The position numbers were made by a program, and so were the translations under genes. The notes under the pieces were generated by a model. That model ran no database searches, was not told the DNA's origin, and saw only the letters and a list, made by a program, of their open reading frames with translations. This document shows, piece by piece, positions 11,833-22,626 of a stretch of 64,000 nucleotides of DNA. Positions within the stretch are counted from its first letter, which is position 1, and the number at the start of each line of letters is the position of its first letter. The DNA is from Tenodera sinensis (lineage: Eukaryota; Arthropoda; Insecta; Mantodea; Mantidae). The DNA is taken from NCBI GenBank assembly GCA_030765045.1, contig CM060961.1:140754538-140818537 (forward strand). Reading direction: 5' to 3'.

Positions 11833-12640
11833 ATATTTACATACATTCCAGTGATAGCGGGAAACATGCATTGCACACGAAGGATAACATCTATAAGTAT
11901 GTTGCAGTCCAAGTCACAGCTGCTGTATGCAGGTCACATGACCTTATTAATATCTTTGGAACTGAAACAGAGAAGGGATCTGGATCTCTGGTATAGCATA
12001 GTAGGCGGTGACATTGCCTGAACTAATTGCTTTATAATTCGTAGCGTTAATTGCTTTCAGTTATTCAAAATGTAATTTGTCAGTAAGTCACAGAAACAAT
12101 TTGATGACCATTCACAGATAAATAGTTTAGCAATACATCACTTTGATTATTACATAATGAAAGGAACGCGGTAAAACAAAACAGAACAGAAATGTTCAGC
12201 ATGTATCTTTTATTGGTTAAAATAACTGCACACCACTACTGTAAACCCCGTGTCCTATATAAGCAGTTCCATCAACAGGACTTCAGCGGCTGTATTAAAT
12301 GTGATATAGGGAGGATGATAAACGTTGAGCCAGTTTTTAAAATATTCATTGTAACCTTGATTTAATTAGCAATTTTTTAGCTTATAATGACATTTTATCT
12401 TATTAAACATATCTTAATTGGAAAAAAATCAGCTCAGCCAAATGAAGATAACATGTTGCTACACTGTGGACCAATGCACAATTCTCTCGTGTACTTAGGG
12501 ATAACTATCCTGTACCTTGGAGTATGCCTTAAAAGGAAGATTTCAAACATCAAATCAACGTATTTTACAACTATTTATGAAGCACAAAGACAATACATAG
12601 CACTAGTAAGAAGCACAAAAGTCACAACATAAATGTTCCA
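11833..12640. other. unassigned sequence
   Basis: AT-rich, with no recognised coding or repeat. An 81-residue plus-strand frame at 12387-12632 has no familiar motif. Confidence 0.4.
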
Positions 12641-12844
12641 TTCACTGCCTTCAACCCCAGCACAAACACAGTGTCCAGTGACCACATTTACACCACTTTT
12701 CTCCACTACAATCGGATTCTTTAGAATTGTTGAGTAAATACGTTCTTCATCTGCACCATCATTGTCGTCGTTGGTAGTAGAAGGGAATTGGGAGCTTCAT
12801 CTTGTTCCGGATGACTAAATTCTACATTATGTTCTGCCTCTTAA

Positions 12845-13162
12845 TCAGTTTTCAAGATGCATAGCTCTTGATGCTTCCGAATATTTAAAGTTATCTCCGC
12901 AATCTAAAAATGTATTTAAATGCCTAGTAAGAGTAGAGCGATTGACATTGAATACTTTCGCCAGCTCCCTATATGACATTTTCTTTTCAGGATCATCAGA
13001 ATTAATTGCTTTATTGGCGTCTTTCAAAGCATTTGCGTCTAATGGTTTCCTTTTCTTCCACAAGACATTTTTGTCTGTTATTCCAGCACTGAAACACACA
13101 CAACTAAACAAACAAAAAATGCTGAAACCTATTGTGCCATGATCCACCGGCCCAAGGTACAA
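12845..13162 (-). pseudogene. Pipsqueak-type HTH fragment (pogo/Tigger-like or gene relic)
   Basis: The 105-residue frame contains KKMSYRELAKVFNVNRSTLTRH at residues 60-81. This is a helix-turn-helix of the Psq/CENP-B-N-terminal type found in pogo/Tigger transposases and in some transcription factors. The basic KKRKPLDANALKDANKAI stretch just before it fits that domain's start. The first 28 residues look like read-through into noncoding sequence. Downstream on the minus strand to about 12640 an acidic stretch continues in other frames with stops. No DDE catalytic part is visible. A relic of a DNA transposon is likelier than a live exon. Confidence 0.5.
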
Positions 13163-14440
13163 AATGCAGTTGACTCAAAACTACACGCTGGACACTGCAA
13201 TACCTATGTTTGTTCTAGACAATCTTCTTCTTTTCTTAAATAAGTGTAAACGAACATCCAGAAGCAAAAGCAAAGCATCTAAACTTTTGATAATAGTGCC
13301 ACGAACTTTCCGCTTGCATCATGAACTACTTTAATCACTGGCATCAAGTTCTTTTAAGTATCCATTTTTGCGATCAGTGATACCCCATTTTCTTTCGTAT
13401 GGTATGTGTTACACTAAATTCTCTTTCCTTCGATGTTTTGAGCGTTATTCTCGCATAGTATGACACTTGTGTCGTATTACTGCATATAAAATATAAGTTA
13501 ATGTAATCATGCCGAGGAGTTTAATTTTATAAAATAATTATTTTATTGTATTTTATTGTGCCTGAAACATTTTAGTTTTGTGCGTTTTTTAACATGCACA
13601 AGATATAGTGCTTTGTTGCATCCATTGTAAGCTAACGAAGCATTGACAATATACGACGGAAGTAAATGGTTTAATAGGGTAACTACCACCGACATTTATA
13701 GAAAATACCTTTGAATGTGGGTTATTTAAAGCAAACCATTAGATATTAATTTGTAGAAGAATGATTGACAGTTGAAGTATGCGTATTCCCTGTATTTCCT
13801 ACAGTAATTGTAATCGATATCTTCTAAAGCTTTCAGTTCTAAAATTTAATTGTATTGCAGCAATATGATAATATTGTATAATAGTATAGGTGTTTGGCTC
13901 AAATTATATACATAACGATGTTGCCGTTAAGATAGAAAGGAAGGGGGAGAAATTATGCGGTGGGTGGGATTCGATCCAAGTTCACTGAGCCACTCTGTGT
14001 CCACGTTAGAGCGTTTTAACACTCTCGGCTAACACTTGAGTACAGGAATTTGGTGTGGATTATTAAACTTACTTTGGTAAGCCAAGAGCTCAACACTGAC
14101 ATCGTTTTTTACATCTGGTCCACTATTTAATCAGAACCCAATAGCAGCATATTTGCTGCAGACGTAGTAACGTTGGATTTGCATTATTTAGAGTTGTTGC
14201 TGAAATATCGCTTTTCAAAGTTGCGAGGTGAGGCAATTGCTGCCATATCCTCTGAACAGCAAAGGAAAGCACACGCATATGACTGATTTAATTCTTATAC
14301 CAACTACCTAGGTACGCCTGAGAATTAGGTGACCCTTCACGCAGTCTCACCGAAAGTGGGTATTTACTTTTGTGAAAGATAGTACAGTGGCGTAGTCATA
14401 ATGATACTCCCCTAGTTTACACTGTTGGTTTCCTTGCTGG
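13163..14440. other. unassigned stretch with a tRNA-like patch
   Basis: No gene was recognised. At 13965-14050 the minus strand carries tagccgagagtgttaaaacg and ttggatcgaatcccacc, resembling A and B boxes of a worn SINE head. The rest is AT-rich and unmatched in the window. Confidence 0.4.
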
Positions 14441-14454
14441 TTTCTTTTTAAATG

Positions 14455-14833
14455 TTAGCGTTTCGATGTCCGACTGCAAACTACATATACATAAACGTGA
14501 AACGTGTTAAAAGTGTTTATCCGTAGCATGCTCTTGTTGAGTACCAATATGCTAAACAGTTGTTCACATTGATAAGTAGTACCAAACATGGCCAGTAATT
14601 TCCTTGTAAAAAGGCGCAGCTTGGGAAATCTTTTCGGCAGTGATGTGTACAAATTCAAACCATGTTTTCCTGAACTTGCGCAATGATGTGTTGCTTTGAA
14701 GGTTAATTAATTCCAATTGCAGTTCATCTTGGGCCACCAAAAATTTATATGTAAATGTATCTTTAATATCACTGGTTTCTTCTATGGCAACAGAAAATAA
14801 ACAAAAAGTACTTGTTATCCTAGTCTCGAACAA
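14455..14833 (-). pseudogene. hAT-derived (GTF2IRD2/EPM2AIP1-like) C-terminal fragment
   Basis: Two overlapping minus-strand frames (14564-14833 and 14455-14658) together hold LQLELINLQSN, a Phe/Tyr-rich linker, FPKLRLFTRKLLAMFGTTYQCEQLFS and LNKSMLR. This order (L-x-x-E-x-x-x-L-Q ... FP-x-L ... FGSTYxCEQ-x-FS-x-x-K-x-x-K-S-x-LR) is the hAT dimerisation region seen in GTF2IRD2-like and related domesticated or transposon proteins of insects and vertebrates. A frameshift near 14640 splits it. Upstream catalytic parts are absent, so it is a decayed fragment. Confidence 0.68.
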
Positions 14834-15154
14834 ACGTTAGTCCTTGACTCATGCCGGGTACTGCACTGTTTACACTGCTACGCGACTATAGCCAGAAACA
14901 ACCGGTTTAGCGAGCTCAACATGGCTGTTGAAAGACGATAGTGGAGCCGAGAGGGGTGGTAAATTCACACCTTCAGTGCCTTCCTTCCCGCCCTGAAGTA
15001 GGGGCTCTCCTTACGACAAAGAGCAATTCATTTCAAACCAAATGACTTAAATTCAGTTAAGTGAGTACATCTGTTGGTATAGATAAATAAATAATAATTA
15101 CCGATTAAAGGTTATTTAATTCCGAGACATACAGTACTTATCTTTGTAAGTCAT

Positions 15155-15328
15155 CCTTCTTGGGATATTTATCTCTGATGTGAGATACCCTTTGTGGTCT
15201 ACCGGGAAAAATGCGAATCGCTTGGAAAATTCAATGTCATACTGGCAAGTTGTCACAGTATCTCACTGGTTAGAGCAGATGTGCATGAAGCGTAAGGTCT
15301 GTGGTTCAAGTCCAGGCAGTGACAGTGA
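15155..15328 (+). repeat. SINE-H copy 2
   Basis: Shares the ttatctctgatgtgagat, taccgggaaa and ttcaatgtcatactggcaag blocks with 3828-4012. It ends in a tRNA-like part with gttagagcag and ggttcaagtcc (B box). A Rep-A copy starts seven bases downstream. Confidence 0.55.
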
Positions 15329-15334
15329 ATTTTT

Positions 15335-16195
15335 ACTTTCTATACTGGTAAGTAGGGAAGTGTTGTATTCCACCCAAAAATACCATGTCGAGATTCCATC
15401 GAAAATATATGCTTTGAGATCTCCTGAATCCAAGAAAAGCATTTTTAGAAAAAGGTCCGCGTGTGTGTGCGTGCGTGCGTGCGCGTGCGTGTGTGTGTCT
15501 ATCAGTTTGTGGACAGCATAACTCAAAAACAAAAATTCGGTTAAAAACCAAAGTTGGTATTTAAATTTAATGTCTTTCAAGGATGCGACACGAAGATTTT
15601 GAAGAAAATAGCCCCACCCTAAACTACTCTTTAGACGGAAAAGTTATCGAAGATTTTGATTTTCTTGAAAATGGCTCTATCAATTTTGATTAAAATGTCA
15701 TATGTTTGAGATATTTTCGTGACAAATGAAATGTATACCTTGAATTTTCTGGCTATAGCCCCTATAGTCGTATTTACTCTGGACGACTTTTGCATAACTA
15801 GCAGACCGTTAGAGATAGACCAAATCTTACTAGACAAAAATGTAGATCTTGCTAAAATACACAATTTATGTCCAAATAAATTTTCTTGCCGGGTGAACCA
15901 TTTCAGAGATATTCCTTGTTATGCGCGTGAGTTTCGGAAAACATAACTTTCGTGAAATGGAACATCGTTGTTCATTTTTTATATGTTAAGTGTGCAAAGA
16001 GAACGGAATCTCAAAGGTTTAAAAGATTTGACTATCGCACAAAGCCTACTGTATTCTAATGTTCCCCTTCCACCTAAAGGGAAATAAGATGATTTGTACA
16101 AATGTTTAACTTAACACGAAGAAGATATAGGAATAGGGTTTGTAAGAATGGTTAGTACAAGAGTAGGGAAAGTCATGTGAGTGCAACACATCAGG
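15335..16195 (+). mobile_element. Rep-A copy, full length
   Basis: Starts actttctatact and ends ...agtagggaaagtcatgtgagtgcaacacatcag, with all internal blocks in consensus order. The GT-rich tract is at 15461-15501. T-rich runs flank both ends (atttt before, gttttt after). The segment 15719-15946 is open for 75 codons. The matching region of the copy at 25.5-26.5 kb is open too, but others are shifted, so I do not call it a gene. Confidence 0.88.
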
Positions 16196-16369
16196 TTTTT
16201 CATTTCCGATTCCACCTTAAACATTCAAACATTCCCCACACATGACTTGTGTGTTTAAAAATACCTGCAGTATGTTTATTGACACAAATAATAATCTTCC
16301 ATCACTTTGTATGTCTAGATGCCAGTCCGTCAGTTACTATTAAGTTCCCAATTGACTTGCATGTTGTGC

Positions 16370-16450
16370 CGGCATTTTGCCACGATAGCTCAGTTGGTTA
16401 CAGCAGCCAGACGGAAACCGGAAGATCCGAGGTTAAAATCCCACTATGGC
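16370..16450 (+). repeat. tRNA-like SINE head
   Basis: gatagctcagttggttacagc (A-box-like) and gatccgaggttaaaatccc (B-box-like) sit about 40 bp apart, followed by actatggcattgca, which also follows the SINE-H copy-1 head. Probably a SINE-H relative; body edges were not resolved. Confidence 0.45.
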
Positions 16451-17084
16451 ATTGCATTTTTCTACTTGAGTTTGCCTTTCAAACATTGTCCTACACACGA
16501 CTTGTTTGATGGAACAATTCGTCACCATATAAGGACATTGCTATGTTGTCTGTTTTCTAAGGCCTTAAATTCTCACTAAGTGCTGACATAATTTTATAGC
16601 TTGAAATCCTGCAATTCACAGTGACCAGAATAGCCAGTGTATTAATCAGCTGGGAATTCTCTTAGCACGTGCAAGTGCTTGTCAAATCTAAGCTAGTTTG
16701 AGCTTTCCTCCTTCCTACGTTTGTTTACTATGTTGCACTCCCTTCGTATAAAATTGAACTATACGCCCACTGAAAGGCTTCTCAGAAAAGCAATTACTTC
16801 ATGTTAATGGACTTCCTCATCTTCAAGGTGACACCATCTCAAAGCATGAATTTCATAAGCAGCTGCTCAAGGCGTCCATGCGGAACTAAACTTCCTAGTT
16901 TCCTGTTCTAATCTAGTTGTTCCTCTTTTACCATTATTGCTACATAATGCACGTGCACATTAAAAACTATAAATCCAGACAAAAATCTAAAATAAGTACA
17001 AAATATCCCCACCAAAACAAAAGGATTGTTATATGTTTGCTTTCTTTTCCATTTACTTATAATAAAGAAAGGAAGCACGGTTTT
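16451..17084. other. unassigned sequence
   Basis: No recognisable coding or repeat. Overlapping frames at 16908-17279 on both strands have no known motif. Confidence 0.4.
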
Positions 17085-17215
17085 TCCTGGATCACCAGGC
17101 AAATGCTCGGAAGGACAATTATAGGTATCCTCCGAATTTCCCGACCTCCATTTCATTTCACCTTCATTTCAATCCGGTCTTTCAGAGTCGGAAGTGTTGG
17201 CGATGAGCGAGTTTG
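17085..17215 (+). repeat. SINE-C tail fragment
   Basis: Shares cct-ggatcaccaggcaaatg, the ctccatttcatttcaccttcatttcaatcc block and gtcggaagtgttggcgatg with 20165-20310. The tRNA-like head is missing, so only the 3' body remains. Confidence 0.55.
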
Positions 17216-18254
17216 GTGCTGCTGTGTGAGAACTTTGCGAAGTGTAACTGCTATTCTCGGCAGATGCATGGCGTTGTAGTCGCCTGATTTCCACCGATAT
17301 TGGCGAACCGGTCACCCGAGCTTGGCAAACCCTGAAGGATACGTTAGGGACTCTCAAGATTGCTGGAGCTACTCCCTCGGATTCCAACGCGCCCGTAGAG
17401 CTGAAGCTATTAGTCGTACTTCACTTCTCGATGTATCGCCATTTGAAGCTGAAGTCGTTGTTCGGTTCTCGTTGTCGCCGTTGATTTAGTTCTTTCCCGC
17501 TAGCTCAGCTTGAGATCTCTTTATTTTATCTCGGGTCTGCGTAGGTGTGTGATAGACAACCCAAGAAACCTTTGCATACTATTTATTGCATCTTAGATAC
17601 ATGCGGGAGCTATGCCGATCTGCTACACGCAGAAGAATCGCACTCACGTCTGCACTCCACAACGTGCGGTGCTGGTCTGGGTAGTGACCAGACGCTTTCT
17701 CGCGCACCCACGCTAAGAAACTGTTCGCTCCAATTTTGAATGTCATGACGTCATCCAAGAAAGCCTCGTATCCAAAATGCTATTTCCTTTTCCCGCAATT
17801 TAGAAATGTGCCTTTCTATTATAACATGTTCTTTTATGAATTTCGAATATATAATTACCTTTTTAGGATTAAACGATGTTTACTTTATATTTTATTAAAT
17901 ATATCGCGCGACTTTTAAGGTTGGTAGACTTGACTTTCAAACGTGTATTTAAACTATGTAGTATGACGTCATGACTCGTTAATTTCAAACCAATAATGTG
18001 TTTATCCTACAAATTTAACGACTATTATTTACTCATATCTTGCTCACCTTACAACACTTCCTGCTCTATTATCTATGTATGTTATTACTCAACACTTATC
18101 GCAAATCTCACATCCGGCAATTAAATTAAAACGTGTCTTTATCAAGCCCATTCGATTGGAAATCTAAATTTCGGTATCAGAGCACTCTCACTTCATCCCT
18201 TCCTTCCGGGGTCTGATATAGAATAGTGTCAGTGTAGAATCTCTTCCGTCTATA
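17216..18254. other. GC-rich patch then AT-rich unassigned sequence
   Basis: The segment 17216-17560 is richer in G+C and CpG than its surroundings. It may be the rest of a larger SINE-C element or an unrelated CpG-rich segment. From about 17740 the sequence returns to AT-rich with no recognised features. Confidence 0.35.
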
Positions 18255-18890
18255 TTCTATCTCTATTTATAGTAAGTGGAATAAATAATGCATTACACTA
18301 AAAAATTGAATATCGATATTTCACCTGATATACACTTTAAGTTTCCTAGTAACACAAAAAAAAAACTTTAAGTAAAGAAAGTTTGAAACATACTACACGA
18401 AAATTTTTAAGAAAATCCCACACTGCAAACGACCCTTTACATAGAAAATGTTTGGTTTGTTTCTTAAAAAGACTAACAATTATTATTAAAATATACTTAC
18501 GGCTTTTCATGATAATGTATATCATGAATTTTCTGGGAGCAGCCTAATAAATCACTTTGATTCTGAATGACTTTTGTATAGGTAACTGATACATAAACTG
18601 TAAGAGATAACCTACTGCACAAAAATGCAGACGTTGTAAAAACGCACAAGTTATACCTACCAATTACAATTTTTGTTGCGTTAACTAAGTCAAAGATATT
18701 CCTTATTTGAATGTTTTTTCATGGGGTAATACGTTATTTGTGTTCTCTCATGGTCATGTAATGAACATGGAATTTGAAGGCCGCTGTCTAATGTTTGACT
18801 TCTTAAAAAAGTTTATCACCTTAGACTACCGTATCACTTTTATACCTATGACGAATACGTAAATCCGTAATTTAAGTTGAACTCAAATAA
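18255..18890 (+). mobile_element. Rep-A copy, diverged
   Basis: The left end is worn (ctatctctatttatagtaag), then attgaatatcgatatttcacc. The GT tract is missing. The body is recognisable (gaaaatttttaagaaaatccc, catgataatgtatatcatgaattttctggg, gcataa-like aggtaactgata, ccaattacaatttttg). The right end is lost before a SINE-G copy. Confidence 0.6.
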
Positions 18891-18904
18891 CAAGAATTAC
18901 ACAG

Positions 18905-19130
18905 GTGACTCTGTAGCTTAGTCAGTAGAGTACCTGCCTGGCGTGCAGAGGGTCCCGGGTTCGATTTCTGACTAGGGAGTGGGCAACATTATTTCCCTAT
19001 CCTCCCCAGTGAATGGAAGTGTGAATATACAGTCTGTTCACCAGCTCATGGTCACTGGCAGGAATGCAGCCAGCCAGTACGCCAGTAGACAATTCCAGCC
19101 ACACCGCGATATCTGAAACTGGCCTCGTGC
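18905..19130 (+). repeat. SINE-G (tRNA-like head)
   Basis: tctgtagcttagtcagtagagta forms an A box and gtcccgggttcgatttc a B box. The anticodon loop ctggcgt between ctgc/gcag would read GGC, but the acceptor arms do not pair, so this is a SINE head and not a tRNA gene. The body runs to about 19130 with tccccagtgaatggaagtg. Only one copy is seen in the window. Confidence 0.5.
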
Positions 19131-19567
19131 TTCGGGTTGCGCTTGCGATAGTAGTACCAACCTTCGAATGTATGTTCACGCTAGATAAAAGATATGATTC
19201 AAAATAGCGGAACTTAAATGTTACTCTTAATTCATGCAGTATATTTAGTTTATAAAATGTAAGCGATGCTTTCAACTGCTCAGTCTTTCTCCCATTCATC
19301 AATATATATTTTTTCTATATTTTTCGAAAACCCTGCCAGTCTGTCTGTTTCGGTGACAAGTGCTGTATCTTACAATTCCTATAAGGATGTCACCTGCTAC
19401 ATTTCTCTAACCATTCATTGTCCCTTGTCTCAGAATAATTCTATGGGATTGCGATCACACGTGTATGGGAACAAACAAACGACAGTGTGGCCTAATGAAA
19501 CCCAAAATGCGTCCGCTGTGAAGTTTATTGCGGGGTATCAATGGAAAAATTAAAAAGATAAAAAGCA

Positions 19568-19803
19568 CTACACAGCGCACTTCTGTGGTGAGGAAAGATA
19601 GCCTCAAATTCACGTGGCTCTGAGTTCGAATCTCGGTTATGGTGTGTTACTGGATAAATTTCTTCAAGGGTTTTCCCTTAACTGAACATGAATGTTGGGT
19701 AACTCTTTGCTCTATGAACCGCGGGCTCATTTGAACATAATTTCACCTATTTCATTCATCGTTCTGCATGACCTACGGTAAGCGGACGTTAAACCTTAAA
19801 AAA
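19568..19803 (+). repeat. SINE-D copy 1
   Basis: The head contains gctctgagttcgaatctcgg (B box). The body shares gggttttcccttaactgaa, atgttgggtaact, gggctcatttgaacat and atttcacctatttcattcat with copies at 21535 and 52695. It ends ggacgttaaaccttaaaaaa. Confidence 0.7.
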
Positions 19804-20104
19804 GGTACACAGAATAAAAGACTTTGTCACCGTAGTTTTTAGAAAAGTAAAGAAAGTAATGTAAATGTAAATTTGACCGCGGTGTAACAAAGTGATTAGC
19901 AAGCAATATTCCTAATGACCTTAAAAGGGTGACTGATTAAATCATTTGTCATAAACCTAACAAAATTCTTAGGAAATCGTTTTAAAGGCTGAAATATTCC
20001 AAAACTAATCGTTAGCCTTCTTCGCCATAACCATTTCTTTTCCCTAGGAAAAGAACAAGCTACAAAACCAGTCTGAAGTTTATTATCCAAAACCGAGCTT
20101 CATG

Positions 20105-20330
20105 GTAACGTGTGAGACCCGCATTCGGAAAGTTGTAGGTTCGATTCCCGTGGCCGACCTTCCTGACCCATGAGTTTTTCGGGGGTTTTCCCCGGTCATC
20201 AGGTGAATGTTGGGAAAGATAATTACTTCTCCCAAATTCCCTATCGTTCCATTTCATTTAACCCTCCTTTCAATCCAGTTTTTCCAGGTCGGAAGTGTTG
20301 GCGATGGACGAGTTAGCACTGCCGTGTGGA
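20105..20330 (+). repeat. SINE-C copy 2
   Basis: A tRNA-like head piece (cccgcattcggaaagttgtaggttcgattccc) is followed by cctgacccatgagtttttcggggg, aggtgaatgttgggaaagat, the atttcatttaaccctcctttcaatcc block and ggtcggaagtgttggcgatg. The tail block recurs at 17150-17200 and, diverged, at 22215-22285. Confidence 0.6.
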
Positions 20331-20449
20331 GGAGGATTTGGGTTCTCGACTTGTAGTTGCTAGGTCTGTCGGGAGGGGGCACTGTCGAAACCCATGCGGC
20401 TGGTGACTGGTGAATCCTATGTCCAGATGAAAAATCTACAGCACACAAT

Positions 20450-21364
20450 AGGAAACCCTCATGTCGGTTCACTGTTCACACCCGTTGCACTCTCATTCCA
20501 TACATTCCTCCCAAAGTTCTCACATGCAATAGCCAGCTTGGGGTCAGTGTGGAATTCCATCCTCTCTGAATCTACGTCTACCTCATTATCTAAAGGAAAT
20601 TAAGTGCATTTATTTGCGGCGTAAGAAAATCTTGTTATGATCCATCATAAGCCCAATAGGTAAACTAACTGTCTGAATTCATAATTAACTCAAAATGTGG
20701 GTGAGACGGAAAAATTTTGATCGAGGTTTTTTTCAAACATATTTTTCTGCATACATTTGTCCCATTTTCTCAGGAACCACTTATTCTAGAGTAATGAAGC
20801 TTTTACCGCTCATTTTTGAGTTATTTTTGGTGCTACAGACTTTTTCTTATAACACTATAATTAAAATCATGGACGCTAGAAATGTTTCTTATTAAAATGG
20901 GTGAAAAAAGAATATATTCATTATACTTATTTTAAAAATATGAACACATATCTATGTAATATAAAAAGTCCGTATAGTTAGAAAGCATTGATTTATACCT
21001 GTACCAAATTTCACACTTCTAGAGCAAATAGTTTCTCTGAAAATGTATAGTTAAACTTCTTAAAATTAACATTGAAGCATATAGCTGTACAAGTCTCCCA
21101 ACTCCATTCAACACCAGGAGAAAATCCAGCAATACCACGGCCCTGAGGGTGGCATACTGCATAACTGTAGGCACAGGTTCATTGTCTTTGCTGATTTTCG
21201 GAAAGCAAGTGTGATAAATGGAAGAAATGTTAAGGAACCATTTTGTTTTCATTATCCTTACACAGTCCGGAGTTCTCTGCCTTTCGTTTCATTTGTTTTT
21301 CTCTCGTTTCTTTTTCTCTCTCACCCTTCTGGACATGACGTAGTTGGGAGTCATTTTACCTTCT
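20450..21364. other. unassigned sequence
   Basis: No gene was recognised. The segment 20690-20900 has the flavour of Rep-A-like text (tttttgagttatttttggtgctaca) but cannot be aligned convincingly. Confidence 0.35.
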
Positions 21365-22050
21365 CTACCACTTAGTTGTGTTAAGAAGAGAAAATACGGC
21401 ATTCCTCAAAAAATTGTATACGCAGATTTCATTTCAAATACATGTTTTGAGGTCCCCTGAATTTAGAAAAAGCTCCTTTAGAAAAAAATGTACCTACATG
21501 TGTATATGTGTGTGGATGCATCCGCACAGCCAGCCCAGCCTCGGTAGCGTGACGGTTAGCGTGTCACGTTCAAGAGGTCGCGAGTTCGAATCTCGGTTAG
21601 GGTAAGTTATGTGGGTAAGGTTTTTTTTTTTTTTTCGAGGTTTTCCCTTAGCCTGAGAAGACGAATGTCGGGTAACTTAAAACTCCATGGACCTCGGGCT
21701 TATTTGAGCATCATTTCACCTATTTCATTCATTCACCGTCCGATATGACATTACGTTGGATGACGTTAATTTAAAAAAAGAATGTATCTAAACAGTACAA
21801 CTCAGAAGCAAAAAGTCGGTTAAAAACAAACTTGGCATTTATCTTCATTTGGCATCTTTCAAGCATGCAAAATGAGGATTTTGAACATCTCCCACTCAAA
21901 CCTACTATTTACGTGAAAAAGTCAATTGCTATAACGGTTTTGATTATTTGTATGTTTTAAAGTACATTCCTGGAGTATCCACAACAGTGCTTAATGCACT
22001 TACAGATAACATCGTCCTTCAGTAATGGTTAGTAATGTTGTATTGACTTC
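21365..22050 (+). mobile_element. Rep-A copy split by SINE-D
   Basis: The left part 21365-21525 (tctctaccacttag, then ggcattcctcaaaaaattg, cagatttcatttc, cccctgaatttagaaaaagc and the gtgtatatgtgtgtg tract) continues after the SINE at 21785 (aacagtacaactcagaagcaaaaagtcggttaaaaac). It runs to about 21965 and then fades. The SINE sits exactly at the GT tract. Confidence 0.68.
21535..21778 (+). mobile_element. SINE-D copy 2, inside Rep-A
   Basis: A clear tRNA-like head (cctcggtagcgtgacggttagcg, then gcgagttcgaatctcgg) and the SINE-D body with a T-run at 21620-21635. It ends gacgttaatttaaaaaaag. Its insertion into the Rep-A microsatellite shows that it came after that copy. Confidence 0.78.
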
Positions 22051-22064
22051 CTATTGAGATACCG

Positions 22065-22300
22065 AACGGGGTGGCTCAGGCGGTTTTGTCTGTGGCCGCA
22101 TTAGGGAGCTCGCGGGTTCGGTCCCACCGGCTGGACTACCTGACTAATGGGTTCTTTTAGGGCTTTGTCCGAGTTTGTGCGTATGTTCATTACACCCCCA
22201 AGTTTCATGTGCCTCTATTTCACTTCACTTCTCATTTCCTTTTACCCTTCATGTGGATGGTCTCTTTCAGGGTAGTAAGTGTCGGCGGGAGTTCGGCGTT
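22065..22300 (+). repeat. SINE-C-related copy 3
   Basis: ggggtggctcaggcgg (A box) and gcgggttcggtcccacc (B box), then ctgactaatgggttctttt, a CT-rich middle and a diverged agtaagtgtcggcgggagttc tail equivalent to the SINE-C ggtcggaagtgttggcgatg. It is followed to 22620 by a GC-rich segment that I cannot assign. Confidence 0.5.
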
Positions 22301-22624
22301 GCATGAGAAGGAGTATGCTCTCTGTAAACCTTCGTCCTTCGGTAAGGCATTCTCCGATCTACGAACATCCCCCCGGGTGGCCGGCACGGCGGGTGTACAA
22401 GATGCTGCCGGAGTGTAGGGAGCCTGCGCTCTGCTCTGTCGTAACTCCTTGTGTCGACCGCCCTCAGTCTCTCGCCTCACTCCTCCTCCCGGAGGGTGCC
22501 CCGTAAGGAGCATAAGTATAAAGGTCTTCAACGTCGACGTGCCGAATCCCCTCCGGGAAGTTCTATCCCGTCCTACTGAGATGGATCTTCTCTTCTTGGC
22601 CCCTAATAACATCCCGGTTATAAA
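22301..22624. other. GC-rich unassigned segment
   Basis: Rich in CpG with several overlapping open frames, including a 148-codon minus-strand frame (22232-22678) that runs from the transposon end at 22627 into SINE-C. It therefore crosses element borders and is not a gene. Confidence 0.4.
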
Positions 22625-22626
22625 TA

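Noticed and set aside
18905..18980. possible tRNA-Ala gene
   Set aside because: A and B boxes are present, but the acceptor arm does not pair and a SINE-like body follows.
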